A DNA stretch of 64,000 nucleotides from Verrucomicrobiota bacterium (GTDB taxonomy: Bacteria; Verrucomicrobiota; Verrucomicrobiia; Verrucomicrobiales; DEV007), in NCBI GenBank assembly GCA_018970725.1, contig JAGWVU010000008.1, positions 1 through 64,000 on the forward strand. The letters are read 5' to 3'. This document shows positions 7,539-16,064 of the stretch, piece after piece. The translations under genes were made by a program, and so were the position numbers. The notes under the pieces were generated by a model. The model ran no database searches, was not told the origin of the DNA, and saw nothing but the letters and a program-made list of their open reading frames with translations. Numbering within the stretch: the first letter of the stretch is position 1; every line of letters starts with the position of its first letter.

Positions 7539-7622
7539 CCCGTTGCGCATGGACCAGGCATTCCTGTTGCACCGCGTCCGGCCACATCCGGCTCACCGCC
7601 TTGTGGAGGGCTTTGGCGTCGC
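7533..7622 (-). mobile_element. Second transposase fragment (mutator-like)
   Basis: The minus strand reads KALHKAVSRMWPDAVQQECL then VHAQR. This is the pattern of the DDE transposase segment in mutator/IS256-like families, where a W/F-P-x-A is followed by xRCxxHxxRN. It is out of frame with, and overlaps, the last codons of the prolyl oligopeptidase gene. Only about 30 residues remain. The family assignment is tentative. Confidence 0.4.
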
Positions 7623-9740
7623 CGGCCCGGCTTTCCATTCGATGCCGAGACGACTGGCGAGGAAGCCCCATTCGTCGGCGGTTTTTTCGATGGTCTTGTT
7701 CAGGGCGGTGCCTGCTCCGTGGCCGGCGCTGGTTTCGATGCGGATGAGGACGGGCGGACCGTCCTGGGCCTGACATTCCTGGAGACGGGAGGCGAATTTG
7801 AAGCTGTGGGCGGGCACGACGCGGTCGTCGTGATCACTGGTGACCACGAGGGTGGCCGGGTAACGAGTGCCCGGCTTCAAGTTGTGATAGGGGGAATATT
7901 GGAGGAGCGCCCGGAACTCCGCGCCGTCCTCCACACTTCCGTAATCACTACGCCAGCCCCAGCCGATGGTGAAGCGTTCGAAGCGCAGCATGTCGAGGAC
8001 GCCGACGGCGGGGAGTGCGGCAGCGTATAATTCCGGGCGCTGGGTCATGCAGGCCCCCACGAGGAGGCCGCCGTTGCTTCCGCCCTGGATCGCGAGTTTG
8101 TCGCTGCGGGTATATTGGTTCTCGATGAGCCATTCCGCGGACGCGATGAAGTCATCGAAGACATTCTGCTTGCGCAGCTTCGCCCCGGCAAGATGCCAGT
8201 CGCGGCCGTATTCCCCGCCACCGCGCAGGTTGGGCATTGCAAAGACGCCGCCCATCTCCAGCCAGACCGCCCGTGAGACGGAGAAGGACGGAGTGAGGCT
8301 GATGTGGAAACCTCCGTAACCATAGAGCAGCGTCGGATGAGAGCCGTCGAGCTTGAGCCCCTTTTGGTGAACGAGGAACATCGGCACCTTGGTCCCGTCC
8401 TTGCTGGTCACGAAAACCTGCCGGGTCTCGAAAGCAGTGCCGTCGAATGGCACCTCCGGCTTGCGCCAGAGGGTGCTCCTGCCGGTGTCGAGATCGAGGA
8501 GGTGGATGGATCCTGGTTCGGTGAAACTTGTGAAAGAATAGAACGTGCTCTTGTCCTGACGATGCCCTCTGAACCCGGCTGCGGAGCCGATCCCGGGGAG
8601 TATCACTTCGCGGATGAGGTTGCCCTCCAGATCGAAACACCTCACCTCCGTCTTCGCATCCCGGAGATACTGGCAGAACATCCGGCCCCCCACGGTGCTC
8701 ACCTCTTCCAGCGGAACGTGCGGCACCTCCGGCACGATGACGCGCCAATGATCGCGCCCGGGGTTGCGGATATCAATGGCGATCACTTGACCGCAGTCCG
8801 CGTTCAGGTCGGTCCGGAAGTAAAAAACCGGGCCGAGGTTGTCGATGAACTCGTAACGGGCATCGAAGTCGTTGAGCAATTCGACGACCGGTGCCCCGGG
8901 GGCGATCTTTTTATAGAACAAGCGGTTTTTCGGTTCCGTGCCAAGCCAGACGGGGATGATAAGATAGTCGCCGTCCTCGGTGACGATTCCGCCAAAGCCC
9001 CACTTCGGCTCGTCCTGACGTTCATAGACGAGGAGATCCTCTTGCTGGCCCGTGCCGAGCTTGTGGAAGTAGAGTTTGTGGAACTCGTTTTTGGCGGTGA
9101 GAGCCGCGCCGGGTTTCGGTGCATCGTAGCGGGCATAAAAGAAGCCGCTGCCGTCCTTCATCCAGGAGATGCCGCTGAACTTGACCCATTGGATGTGATC
9201 CCCAAGGTCCTGGCCGCTGGCGATTTCACGCACCCGGAGGGTCGTCCAATCGCTGCCCGCCTCCGACAGGCCATAGGCGAGGAGTTTGCCATCCTCGCTC
9301 GGTTGGTAGTGCGTGAGGGAAGTGGTGCCATCCGGCGACATCGTATTTGGATCGAGCAAGAGGGTCGCCTCGTTCTCCTGAGATTCGGAAGTCATGAGCA
9401 CGGACTGGTTCTGCAGGCCGCTGTTGTAGGAAAAAAACCAGCGCCCGCCGCGTTCAAAGGGCAGGCCGGTCCGTTCGTAGTTCCACAGCTCCTTGAGCCG
9501 GGCTTGGATCTCCGCCCGGTGCGGCAGTTTTTCGAGGAAGCCGAAGGTGACCGCATTCTGGGCCTTGACCCAGTTTCGGGTCTCTTCCGCGTTGTCGTCC
9601 TCCAACCAGCGGTAGGGATCGGCGACCTCCACCCCGTGCAACGTTTCCACGACGTCCTCCTTGCGGGTGGTCGGGTAGGTCACGGAGTCGGCGGAGGAGG
9701 AAAGCGTGGTCATGGTGAGCAAGAGAAGCAGGCGCATCAA
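7593..9740 (-). CDS. Prolyl oligopeptidase (S9A), exported
   Basis: This 715-residue serine peptidase cleaves short proline-containing peptides, here probably in the periplasm because residues 1-17 form a Sec signal (MMRLLLLLTMTTLSSSADS). The N-terminal PRWL-type motif (DPYRWLEDD) and a seven-bladed propeller precede the alpha/beta-hydrolase domain. The catalytic Ser is in GGSNGGLLV near residue 555, Asp in SDHDDRVVP near 639 and His in SAGHGAGT near 675, close to the numbering of classical enzymes. The length is normal. The last few residues (PATPKPSTRR) run into a transposase relic, so the extreme C-terminus may be altered, but the fold should be complete. It is monocistronic and divergent from htpG. 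Confidence 0.93.
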   Translation of the reverse strand: MMRLLLLLTMTTLSSSADSVTYPTTRKEDVVETLHGVEVADPYRWLEDDNAEETRNWVKAQNAVTFGFLEKLPHRAEIQARLKELWNYERTGLPFERGGRWFFSYNSGLQNQSVLMTSESQENEATLLLDPNTMSPDGTTSLTHYQPSEDGKLLAYGLSEAGSDWTTLRVREIASGQDLGDHIQWVKFSGISWMKDGSGFFYARYDAPKPGAALTAKNEFHKLYFHKLGTGQQEDLLVYERQDEPKWGFGGIVTEDGDYLIIPVWLGTEPKNRLFYKKIAPGAPVVELLNDFDARYEFIDNLGPVFYFRTDLNADCGQVIAIDIRNPGRDHWRVIVPEVPHVPLEEVSTVGGRMFCQYLRDAKTEVRCFDLEGNLIREVILPGIGSAAGFRGHRQDKSTFYSFTSFTEPGSIHLLDLDTGRSTLWRKPEVPFDGTAFETRQVFVTSKDGTKVPMFLVHQKGLKLDGSHPTLLYGYGGFHISLTPSFSVSRAVWLEMGGVFAMPNLRGGGEYGRDWHLAGAKLRKQNVFDDFIASAEWLIENQYTRSDKLAIQGGSNGGLLVGACMTQRPELYAAALPAVGVLDMLRFERFTIGWGWRSDYGSVEDGAEFRALLQYSPYHNLKPGTRYPATLVVTSDHDDRVVPAHSFKFASRLQECQAQDGPPVLIRIETSAGHGAGTALNKTIEKTADEWGFLASRLGIEWKAGPATPKPSTRR

Positions 9741-9863
9741 CGGAGAGCGTCATCCACGGGCTCGCGTTGATCAAGACCGGTGTTCCCGGAGCGGGGGATT
9801 TCCCGGGGCCGGCCGCCGGGCGGTTGAAGGGAGGGGGCGGGGTGAATGAAAGCCAAGGTGCGG

Positions 9864-9891
9864 TTGACTCCGGCGCCCGAATCCCTATCTT
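9864..9891 (+). promoter_or_regulatory. Sigma-70-like promoter of htpG
   Basis: TTGACT at 9864-9869 and TATCTT at 9886-9891 are separated by 16 bp and lie 37 bp before the htpG start. The match to consensus is 5/6 and 4/6. No CIRCE-type inverted repeat is visible in 9741-9927. Confidence 0.45.
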
Positions 9892-9927
9892 GCTCCCTCC
9901 TTTTTCCATTGACTTCACCCGACCATC

Positions 9928-11781
9928 ATGACGACCAACACTGATCAACATTCCTTTCAGGCCGAGGTCCGGCAGCTGCTGAACATCGTCATCAACTCCC
10001 TTTACACGGACAAGGAAATCTTCGTCCGGGAACTGGTGTCGAATGCCTCGGATGCCCTGGAAAAGCTGCGCCATCTGCAGCACACCGAGAAGGAAATCTT
10101 CGATCCCCAGCTCGGGTTGGAGATCCAAATCACGACCGACGACACGGCGGGCACGATCACGATTTCCGATTTCGGGATTGGCATGACCCGGGAGGAATTG
10201 ATTGAGAACCTGGGAACGATCGCGCATTCCGGCTCCCGCAAATTCTTTCAGGCGCTGGAGGAATCCCAGCAGAAGGAGTCCGCGTTGATCGGGCAGTTCG
10301 GGGTCGGCTTCTACAGTGTGTTCATGGTGGCGGAAGAGGTGAAAGTCTACACCCACAGCTGGCGCGAGGAGGGCGGGCACCTTGTCTGGACGAGCGACGG
10401 GCAGAGCGGATACACGATCGAGGAAGCGCCCGGGCAGCGCCGCGGCTGCAAGATCGTGGCCAGGTTGCGCGAGGATTGCAAGGAGTTCGCCGGGGCGAGC
10501 CGGGTCGAGGGGATTCTCAAGAAGTATTCCAACTTCGTTCCCTTTCCGATCCACCTCAACGGCAAGCGGATCAACACGGTGGAAGCCCTTTGGTTGAAGC
10601 CGAAGGCCGAGGTGAAGGAGGAGGAATACGAGGAGTTCTACAAGTTTGTCGCCAAGGCCTGGGACAAACCGCGCTATCAATACCACCTCAGCGTGGACGC
10701 CCCGATCGCCATCAACTCCCTGCTCTTCGTCCCGGGGACCAACAAGGAGAAGCTCTTTGGTGTCGGTCAGTTGGAGTCGTCCGTGGCGCTCTATTGCAAG
10801 AAGGTTTTGATCGACCCGAACCCCAAGGGTTTACTTCCCGAGTGGTTGCGTTTCCTCTCCGGCGTGATCGACAGCGCGGATCTGCCGCTCAACATTTCCC
10901 GCGAGAGCATGCAGGACAGCCAGTTGGTGCAGAAGTTGAACCGGGTGGTGACCAAGCGGTTTCTCGGCTTCCTCGACAAGCAGGCGACAGCGGACTCCGG
11001 GAAATACCTCGAATTCTTCAAAGACTTCAGCCGCTTCCTCAAGGAGGGCATCTGCACCGACTCCGAGCACAAGGAGGCGCTCGCCAAGCTCCTGCGCTTC
11101 GAGTCGTCCCTGACGAACGCCGGGGAATTCACCGGTCTGGATGCTTACCTCACCCGGATGAAAGAGGGGCAGGAGGAGATTTATTATCTGGTCGGACCGA
11201 ACCGGAAGTCGCTCGAGTCCGGTCCCTATCTGGAAGCCTTCAAAGCGCGCGGCCTCGAGGTGATCTTCCTCTTTGAGAGCATCGACGATTACATGCTGGG
11301 GAATCTTTCCGAGTTCGGGAACAAGAAGCTGGTGCCGGCGAGTCGTGCCGGGCTTGATTTGGGCGAGGCCATCGATGCGGGGGAGGAGGAACCCCTTTCC
11401 GAAGACGACGCCCGGGCGCTCTGTGATTTCCTGAAGGAGCACCTGGGGGAGCGGGTTGAGGACGTGTCCGCGAGCAAGCGTCTCACGGAATCCCCGGCTG
11501 CCGCGCTGACGCCGGAAGACATGATGTCCGCCCAGATGCGCCGGATGTATCAGGCGATGAGTCCGGACAGTCCGATGGAGGTGAAGGTGAACCTCGAGAT
11601 CAACCCGCGTCACGCCCTGATCAAGCGGCTCGCGGCGGTCCGTGAAAGCGAACCCGGACTGGCCCAATTGGTGGCCACCCAACTCTTTGAGAGCACGCTC
11701 ATGGCCGCCGGCTTGCTCGACAGCGAGATGCCGCTGGTGAATCGCGGTTACGAGATCATGGCCGCGGCTCTGGAGAAATGA
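9928..11781 (+). CDS. htpG: Molecular chaperone HtpG (Hsp90)
   Basis: This 617-residue cytosolic Hsp90 folds and remodels client proteins with ATP. The N-terminal GHKL ATPase shows LVSNASDALEKLR near residues 36-48, DFGIGMTREEL near 82 and GQFGVGFYSVFMVA near 123-136. The middle domain includes the NISRES catalytic-arginine region (SADLPLNISRESMQDSQ), and the C-terminal dimerisation domain ends LLDSEMPLVNRGYE. The length is close to E. coli HtpG (624). The ATG at 9928 starts directly at the conserved N-terminus (FQAEVRQLLNIVINSLY). It is transcribed alone from the intergenic promoter. Confidence 0.98.
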   Translation: MTTNTDQHSFQAEVRQLLNIVINSLYTDKEIFVRELVSNASDALEKLRHLQHTEKEIFDPQLGLEIQITTDDTAGTITISDFGIGMTREELIENLGTIAHSGSRKFFQALEESQQKESALIGQFGVGFYSVFMVAEEVKVYTHSWREEGGHLVWTSDGQSGYTIEEAPGQRRGCKIVARLREDCKEFAGASRVEGILKKYSNFVPFPIHLNGKRINTVEALWLKPKAEVKEEEYEEFYKFVAKAWDKPRYQYHLSVDAPIAINSLLFVPGTNKEKLFGVGQLESSVALYCKKVLIDPNPKGLLPEWLRFLSGVIDSADLPLNISRESMQDSQLVQKLNRVVTKRFLGFLDKQATADSGKYLEFFKDFSRFLKEGICTDSEHKEALAKLLRFESSLTNAGEFTGLDAYLTRMKEGQEEIYYLVGPNRKSLESGPYLEAFKARGLEVIFLFESIDDYMLGNLSEFGNKKLVPASRAGLDLGEAIDAGEEEPLSEDDARALCDFLKEHLGERVEDVSASKRLTESPAAALTPEDMMSAQMRRMYQAMSPDSPMEVKVNLEINPRHALIKRLAAVRESEPGLAQLVATQLFESTLMAAGLLDSEMPLVNRGYEIMAAALEK

Positions 11782-11795
11782 GAGGGCTCCCGGGG

Positions 11796-11831
11796 CGGCG
11801 ATTTCCGGTTTTGCATTTTGGGAAATCGCCG
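11796..11831. repeat. 11-bp inverted repeat after htpG
   Basis: CGGCGATTTCC (11796-11806) and GGAAATCGCCG (11821-11831) flank a 14-nt loop, 15 bp after the htpG stop. It could form a hairpin at the htpG mRNA end, but there is no T tract, so intrinsic termination is uncertain. Confidence 0.5.
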
Positions 11832-11848
11832 TAGACGGAGGCAACGCC

Positions 11849-12103
11849 ATGGGCCCAGGGAAACGTGTGACGGACGAGCCGTTGCAAGCTTACGTGCTCC
11901 TTGCGGGAACAGATGAAAAACGGCCCCGTGCCGAGCAAGCCAGGGCGGAAGCAAGGCGGGCCGATGCCGCAGTGGAGCGGGTTCGCGCGCTGACCGTGCG
12001 CCTGCGGGAACCGGGGATCGATCCCGGCCCGGCGGACGATCGCGCCACGAAGAATTTGCTCGACCTTGCCGCGGACGAGCGGCAGGATCGTCGCACGGCA
12101 TGA
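11849..12103 (+). CDS. Short protein with Uma2-like C-terminal tail
   Basis: This 84-residue frame starts at ATG 11849 after GGAGG with good spacing and overlaps the next small gene by ATGA. The centre is a charged helix (RAEQARAEARRADAAVERVR) leading to LREPGIDPGP. It resembles the tail of Uma2-family endonucleases, which end in an Ala/Glu/Arg helix and LRxLGIDPE. The nuclease domain is absent. It may be a remnant of such a gene or an unrelated small protein. The evidence for real expression is the ribosome binding site and the coupling only. Confidence 0.35.
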   Translation: MGPGKRVTDEPLQAYVLLAGTDEKRPRAEQARAEARRADAAVERVRALTVRLREPGIDPGPADDRATKNLLDLAADERQDRRTA

Positions 12104-12243
12104 GAGTGAAAGTGATGATCTGCTGGCTTCTGGTCGCCCTTCCCTTGGGATGGGGCGTGACCCAGTCCGTGAAAAAAGCGCTGCCCCTGTTCAGCCCCGG
12201 AGCGCCCCCAGCAGATACTCCGAAGGCCGGAAGTGTTCGATGA
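12100..12243 (+). CDS. 47-residue single-helix membrane protein
   Basis: The frame begins MRVKVMICWLLVALPLGWGV and continues TQSVKKALPLFSP, then a short polar tail. The pattern W-x2-V-x2-PL-x-WGV-x-(S/T)-x7-LF is the one seen in small subunits or companions of MFS transporters. No transporter gene is adjacent. The ATG overlaps the stop of the preceding small gene (ATGA), which supports translation. The 3' end overlaps the convergent M29-like gene by 53 bp. Partner and role unknown. Confidence 0.5.
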   Translation: MRVKVMICWLLVALPLGWGVTQSVKKALPLFSPGAPPADTPKAGSVR

Positions 12244-13393
12244 GGATTTCCTCCTGAGACCCGCGTTTCATGCGGACTTGGACGAGGTCGAAGTTGGGGG
12301 TCTTGTGGGGAGCGAAGAGGATGTCGTCGTGGGTCGAATTCTCATGGCGCTTGAACAAGCCGGGAACGATGTCGCCCCCGAGGTGATCATCCCGTCCGGT
12401 GGCGAGGTGACAGGTGCCGAGAATTTTCTCGTCCTGGATGTCCGCGCCGGAGACAGGCAAGACCTGGGTGCCGAACCCGAGTTCCCCCAGGGTGCCGGTC
12501 ATGGGGTCGTCTTGGAGCCGGGCATTGTGAGCATCGATCGTGGCCTGGCTGCCTTGGAGCAGGGTGGAAGAGATGATGTTGCGGTGGCGGACCTCGAGGA
12601 GACCGAGCGTGCCATCGCTGTATTTCATGGGGAATTGTCCGTTGGCATCGACCGGGACAAAATAGACTTCACCGGCCGGGAGATTGGCGACATCGGGTTG
12701 GGTGCCGGGGCAGAGGCCGTGGCTTTTCTGGGCTTCCTGGCCACCGAGGTCGAGCGAAGCGGTCAGGATGGTGCCGTCTTCGAGGCCGAAATCGATTTCG
12801 ATTTGGTCCGCCCGGGTCATGGCGAGACGGAGACGTTCCGCATCCGCGCTGACCTGGTGATAATCCACGGAGAGACCGGTGGCGAGGATGACGTCATTGA
12901 CGCCATGAAGAGTGGCTCCGCGGAAGCCGAAGGTCTTGCATTTGGCCGTGAGCGGGGCAGTGGCGGAAAACGTGGAGATGCAGAGGATGATGTCGTAGAC
13001 GGCGTAGACGTCGCGGTCGAGGCTGAGTTCGCGTCCGGCCATGTCCCGGCATTCGTCGGAGAGATCGAGGTTTGAGCCGCTGGTCATGCGGTAAGCGAAC
13101 ATTTCGCCACCGGAAAGACCGAGGTCGGCCATCGCGCCGTCGCGGAGTCCGAGATAAAAGTGTTCATGGGCCCGCTTCTGGATTTCATGGCCGGGGGCTT
13201 CGAGGAACGCGAAGTTCCCCGCCAGATCGAGATCCTCGAGGTCGATGAGGATGCAGATCCGGCAACCACGGGTCGGTTCGAAGACGGTGCCGAGGAGACG
13301 GGTCAGGGAGAATTCGGGGAAGGTGCGCGCGGCAGGATCAAGAATCATCCCGGGAGGGTGGTCGGGGTGGGGCAGGGTCAAGAGCGTGGGCAT
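12191..13393 (-). CDS. M29-like aminopeptidase (thermophilic type)
   Basis: This 400-residue cytosolic protein resembles aminopeptidase T/AmpS metallopeptidases. The best marker is PDVANLPAGEVYFVP near residues 230-245, where M29 enzymes carry the first catalytic Glu. Later come GELGFGTQ (second Glu) and a DDHLGGDI segment that fits the His/Asp metal ligands. The earlier RMTSGSNLDLSDECRDMAG region also looks family-like. The frame is open far upstream (to 14446), but ATG 13393 is where conserved-looking sequence begins and the upstream part covers the divergent SDR and MoaD genes. Substrate unknown. Divergent from the SDR gene with a 123-bp gap. Confidence 0.65.
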   Translation of the reverse strand: MPTLLTLPHPDHPPGMILDPAARTFPEFSLTRLLGTVFEPTRGCRICILIDLEDLDLAGNFAFLEAPGHEIQKRAHEHFYLGLRDGAMADLGLSGGEMFAYRMTSGSNLDLSDECRDMAGRELSLDRDVYAVYDIILCISTFSATAPLTAKCKTFGFRGATLHGVNDVILATGLSVDYHQVSADAERLRLAMTRADQIEIDFGLEDGTILTASLDLGGQEAQKSHGLCPGTQPDVANLPAGEVYFVPVDANGQFPMKYSDGTLGLLEVRHRNIISSTLLQGSQATIDAHNARLQDDPMTGTLGELGFGTQVLPVSGADIQDEKILGTCHLATGRDDHLGGDIVPGLFKRHENSTHDDILFAPHKTPNFDLVQVRMKRGSQEEILIEHFRPSEYLLGALRG

Positions 13394-13516
13394 GAGGTGG
13401 GTGGGTTCGGGTTGTGAACTTCTCCTCTCATTACGGAGGGGAGGGCGGAGTGGTTGGCAAGAAGGTTTTGCAACGGTGCTTGCATCTGCCGACACCGCAC
13501 GTAAGGCTTTTCTCCG

Positions 13517-14233
13517 GTGCCGCCCTCCAACATCATCACGCTCTCCACGGAGCGCAAGCGCGTCGTGATCACCGGATGCACGCGCGGGCTGGGGCGTGCC
13601 CTGGTGGAAGGATTCGTGGCCCGGGGGGATCTGGTGGCTGCCTGTGGGAGATCGCTCAAGGCGTTGCGGGCCATGGGGCGGCAGTTGGGGCCGGCGCACC
13701 ACTTTCATCAGGCGGACGTTTCCGACGACGGGCAGGTGGCGGCCTTCCGGGATCTGGTTCTGGAGAAGATGGGGGTGCCCAACCTGATCCTGAACAACGC
13801 GGCGGTGATCAATCGCTCGGGCCCGATCTGGGAGGTCGGCCCCGGGGAGTTCGGCGAACTCATGGCCACCAATGTGGGCGGGGTGGCCTCGGTGATGCGT
13901 CATTTCCTGCCCGCATTGATCGAGGCTGGGGAACCGGCGGTGATCGTGAATTTCAGTTCGGGGTGGGGACGTTCGACCGCGCCGGAGGTGGCGCCCTACT
14001 GTGCTTCCAAGTGGGCGGTGGAAGGATTGAGCCAAGCCGTGTCCCAGGAGGTTCCGCCGTTCATCGGGGTCGTCGCCTTGAACCCGGGCGTGATCCACAC
14101 CGCCATGTTGGAGAGTTGTTTCGGGCGCGGTGCCGCCAGTTATCCGGAGCCGCACGATTGGGCCCGGAGCGCCGTCCCTTTTCTGGCCAACCTGCGCCCT
14201 TCTGACAACGGCAAGGCGCTGACCGCACCCTGA
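13517..14233 (+). CDS. SDR-family NAD(P)-dependent oxidoreductase
   Basis: This 238-residue classical short-chain dehydrogenase has TGCTRGLG for dinucleotide binding near residue 20, NNAAV near 92, the catalytic Ser in NFSSGWG near 143 and YCASK (Tyr/Lys) near 156-160. PGVIHTAM is the usual post-catalytic motif. The substrate cannot be deduced. The start is GTG 13517. It is the first gene of a tight cluster, with the MoaD-like gene following after 6 bp, so it may provide a redox step to that pathway or merely share the promoter. Confidence 0.88.
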   Translation: MPPSNIITLSTERKRVVITGCTRGLGRALVEGFVARGDLVAACGRSLKALRAMGRQLGPAHHFHQADVSDDGQVAAFRDLVLEKMGVPNLILNNAAVINRSGPIWEVGPGEFGELMATNVGGVASVMRHFLPALIEAGEPAVIVNFSSGWGRSTAPEVAPYCASKWAVEGLSQAVSQEVPPFIGVVALNPGVIHTAMLESCFGRGAASYPEPHDWARSAVPFLANLRPSDNGKALTAP

Positions 14234-14239
14234 CCGGCG

Positions 14240-14527
14240 ATGGCCCTGCGTATCCAGATGCATTTCACCGGGCAGTTGGCCCGTGCCGCCGGGGAACGGG
14301 AGCGGGTTTTGGAGGTACCGGACGGCTCGACCTTGGGCGATCTCATCCTCGCTCTGGCGCGAGGTGAGGGCGGGGAGTTCGCCTCCTTGTTGCTCGATGC
14401 CGGCGGCCGGCCCCGGTCCACCACGCTGCGGGTGGTCGATGGCCAACAGATTCCCCCCGGTGCGGATGGGTTGGCGCTCGAGGACGGGGCCGAGGTGATG
14501 CTCATGACCCCGATCGCCGGAGGATGA
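14240..14527 (+). CDS. MoaD/ThiS-like sulfur carrier protein
   Basis: This 95-residue protein has a ubiquitin-like fold and ends in Gly-Gly (MTPIAGG), the signature of MoaD/ThiS carriers that are adenylated and thiocarboxylated at the C-terminus. LEVPDGSTLGDLI and LEDGAEVMLMTPIAGG are typical. Its stop overlaps the E1-like gene start (ATGA), so carrier and activating enzyme are made together. Whether it serves molybdopterin, thiamine, tungstopterin or another sulfur transfer is not clear. Confidence 0.8.
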   Translation: MALRIQMHFTGQLARAAGERERVLEVPDGSTLGDLILALARGEGGEFASLLLDAGGRPRSTTLRVVDGQQIPPGADGLALEDGAEVMLMTPIAGG

Positions 14528-15294
14528 ACCCCGAGGATATGCTCTCCGCGGCGGACCGGGCCGTTTATGCCTGGCAACTCGATTTGCCCGGGTTCGGCGA
14601 GTCGGCCCAGGTCAAGCTGAGGCGGTCGACCGCGCTGGTGTCGCGCTGCGGCGGGGTGGGCGGGCAGATCGCGCTCTCGCTGGCTGCGGCGGGGATCGGC
14701 AAACTCGTGGTCGCCCATGCGGGGGACCTGCGGCCGGACGATCTGAACCGCCAGACCCTGATGCGTCACGAGGGGATCGGCCATCCCCGGACGGAGAGTC
14801 TCGCGGCCACGTTGCGGGCCTTCAACCCCGGGATCGAGGTGGAGGCCGTGGCCGAAAACGCGGGGGCGGACAATGCCCCGGCGCTGGTGGCGGCGGCCGA
14901 TATCGTCTTCTCCGCGGCTCCGCTGTTCGAAGAGCGGTTTCACCTCAACCGGGCCGCCGTGCGGCAGGGGAAACCGATCGTGGATTGTGCGATGTATGGG
15001 ATGGAGGGGCAGGTCATCCCGGTGATCCCGGGACGGACGGCTTGCCTGGCCTGTCTTTACCCGGAGATTCCGCCTCATTGGCGACGCCGGTTTCCGGTGC
15101 TGGGCGCGGTCGCGGCGCTGACGGGGAACCTGGGGGTGATCGAGGGCATCAAGCTGCTGACCGGTCTGGGGACATCGATGGCGGGCCGGATGATTTATTT
15201 CGACGCCGCGGAGATGCGATGGCAGACGATCGGACTGCGTCGGGAGGAGAGCTGTGCGGTGTGCGGGAGTGGAAACGGGGAGGTGGGGGCATGA
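14524..15294 (+). CDS. ThiF/MoeB/HesA-family E1-like adenylyltransferase
   Basis: This 256-residue enzyme should adenylate the C-terminal Gly of the overlapping MoaD-like protein. The nucleotide-binding loop is VSRCGGVGGQIALSLAAAGI near residues 41-60, which is the GxGGxG pattern. DLNRQTLM with the conserved Asn/Arg near 77 and DCAMYGMEGQV follow. Two CxxC pairs (CLACLY near 178 and CAVCG near 247) make the structural zinc site. There is no rhodanese domain, so the sulfur donor must be separate. It overlaps both neighbours by ATGA. Confidence 0.87.
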   Translation: MNPEDMLSAADRAVYAWQLDLPGFGESAQVKLRRSTALVSRCGGVGGQIALSLAAAGIGKLVVAHAGDLRPDDLNRQTLMRHEGIGHPRTESLAATLRAFNPGIEVEAVAENAGADNAPALVAAADIVFSAAPLFEERFHLNRAAVRQGKPIVDCAMYGMEGQVIPVIPGRTACLACLYPEIPPHWRRRFPVLGAVAALTGNLGVIEGIKLLTGLGTSMAGRMIYFDAAEMRWQTIGLRREESCAVCGSGNGEVGA

Positions 15295-15929
15295 TCCGGG
15301 TGGAAGATCTTTCGATTGAGGCGGGAGCGTTCCGGATTGGCGGGATTTCCTTCGAGATCCCCTCCGGCACCTACGGCGTGCTCATGGGGCGGACGGGGAG
15401 CGGCAAGACCACCATTCTGGAGGCCATCTGCGGCTTGCGGACGGTCCGCGCCGGACGGATTTGGCTGAAGGCCGGAGAGGTTACGGCGCTGCCTCCCGGG
15501 CAACGGGATGTCGGGTTTGTTCCTCAGGAGGGTACTTTGTTCGGGACCAAAACGGTGCGGCAACATCTCGCCTTCGGGCCCGCCCTGCGCCGGTGGCCGG
15601 CTCCCGAGATCGAGCAACGGGTGGAGGAACTCGCGGCTGCGCTCGGCTTGGAACGGCTTCTGGACCGCAAGCCGGAGGGGTTGAGCGGGGGGGAACGCCA
15701 GCGCGTGGCCTTGGGGCGGGCACTGGCGGCGCGCCCCGCCGTCCTCTGCCTGGACGAACCGCTGAGCGCGCTGGACGACTGCTCCCGCGCTGAAGTCAGC
15801 GAGGTCATTCACCGCCTGGCGCGGGAACATGCGCTGACGGCGCTGCACATCACGCACAACCGGGACGAAGCGCGCCGGTTCGCGGACCAGCTGCTCGTTC
15901 TCGAAAACGGGAAGATCGGGCCCGCCTGA
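15291..15929 (+). CDS. ABC transporter ATP-binding protein, orphan
   Basis: This 212-residue ATPase has Walker A GRTGSGKTT near residue 33, a Q-loop at FVPQEG, the signature LSGGERQRVALGRALA, Walker B VLCLDEPLSALD and the switch His in ITHNRDEA. The sequence is closest in style to ModC/PotA-like importers, but the C-terminal regulatory domain is absent. No permease or binding-protein gene is adjacent, so the transmembrane partner must be elsewhere. Coupling to the MoaD/E1 pair by ATGA suggests molybdate/tungstate uptake, which is an inference from context. Confidence 0.88.
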   Translation: MIRVEDLSIEAGAFRIGGISFEIPSGTYGVLMGRTGSGKTTILEAICGLRTVRAGRIWLKAGEVTALPPGQRDVGFVPQEGTLFGTKTVRQHLAFGPALRRWPAPEIEQRVEELAAALGLERLLDRKPEGLSGGERQRVALGRALAARPAVLCLDEPLSALDDCSRAEVSEVIHRLAREHALTALHITHNRDEARRFADQLLVLENGKIGPA

Positions 15930-15939
15930 GGGTCGGAAG

Positions 15940-15959
15940 TTCTCACCTTTGAGAATTTT
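15940..15959 (+). terminator. Weak intrinsic terminator candidate
   Basis: TTCTCA and TGAGAA form a 6-bp stem with a CCTT loop, followed by TTTT at 15956-15959. It starts 10 bp after the stop of the ABC ATPase. A second small stem (AGTGC at 15966, GCACT at 15982) encloses a run of six T. Low stability makes the call tentative. Confidence 0.35.
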
Positions 15960-16064
15960 GCGACAAGTGCGAGAATTTTTTGCACTGTTTATCGACATTC
16001 GCTTGCGAGTTATTCACATGATTGATATATTTGTACGGGTTAGAGGAAGAATTTGGGTGCAGAA

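Noticed and set aside
14190-14239. Moco or thiamine riboswitch before the MoaD-like gene
   Set aside because: Only 6 bp separate it from the SDR gene and no aptamer-like conserved core was seen before the SDR gene either.
13394-14446. Upstream extension of the M29-like gene to about 750 residues
   Set aside because: The extra part covers the divergent SDR and MoaD-like genes and has no protein-like features; ATG 13393 is preferred.
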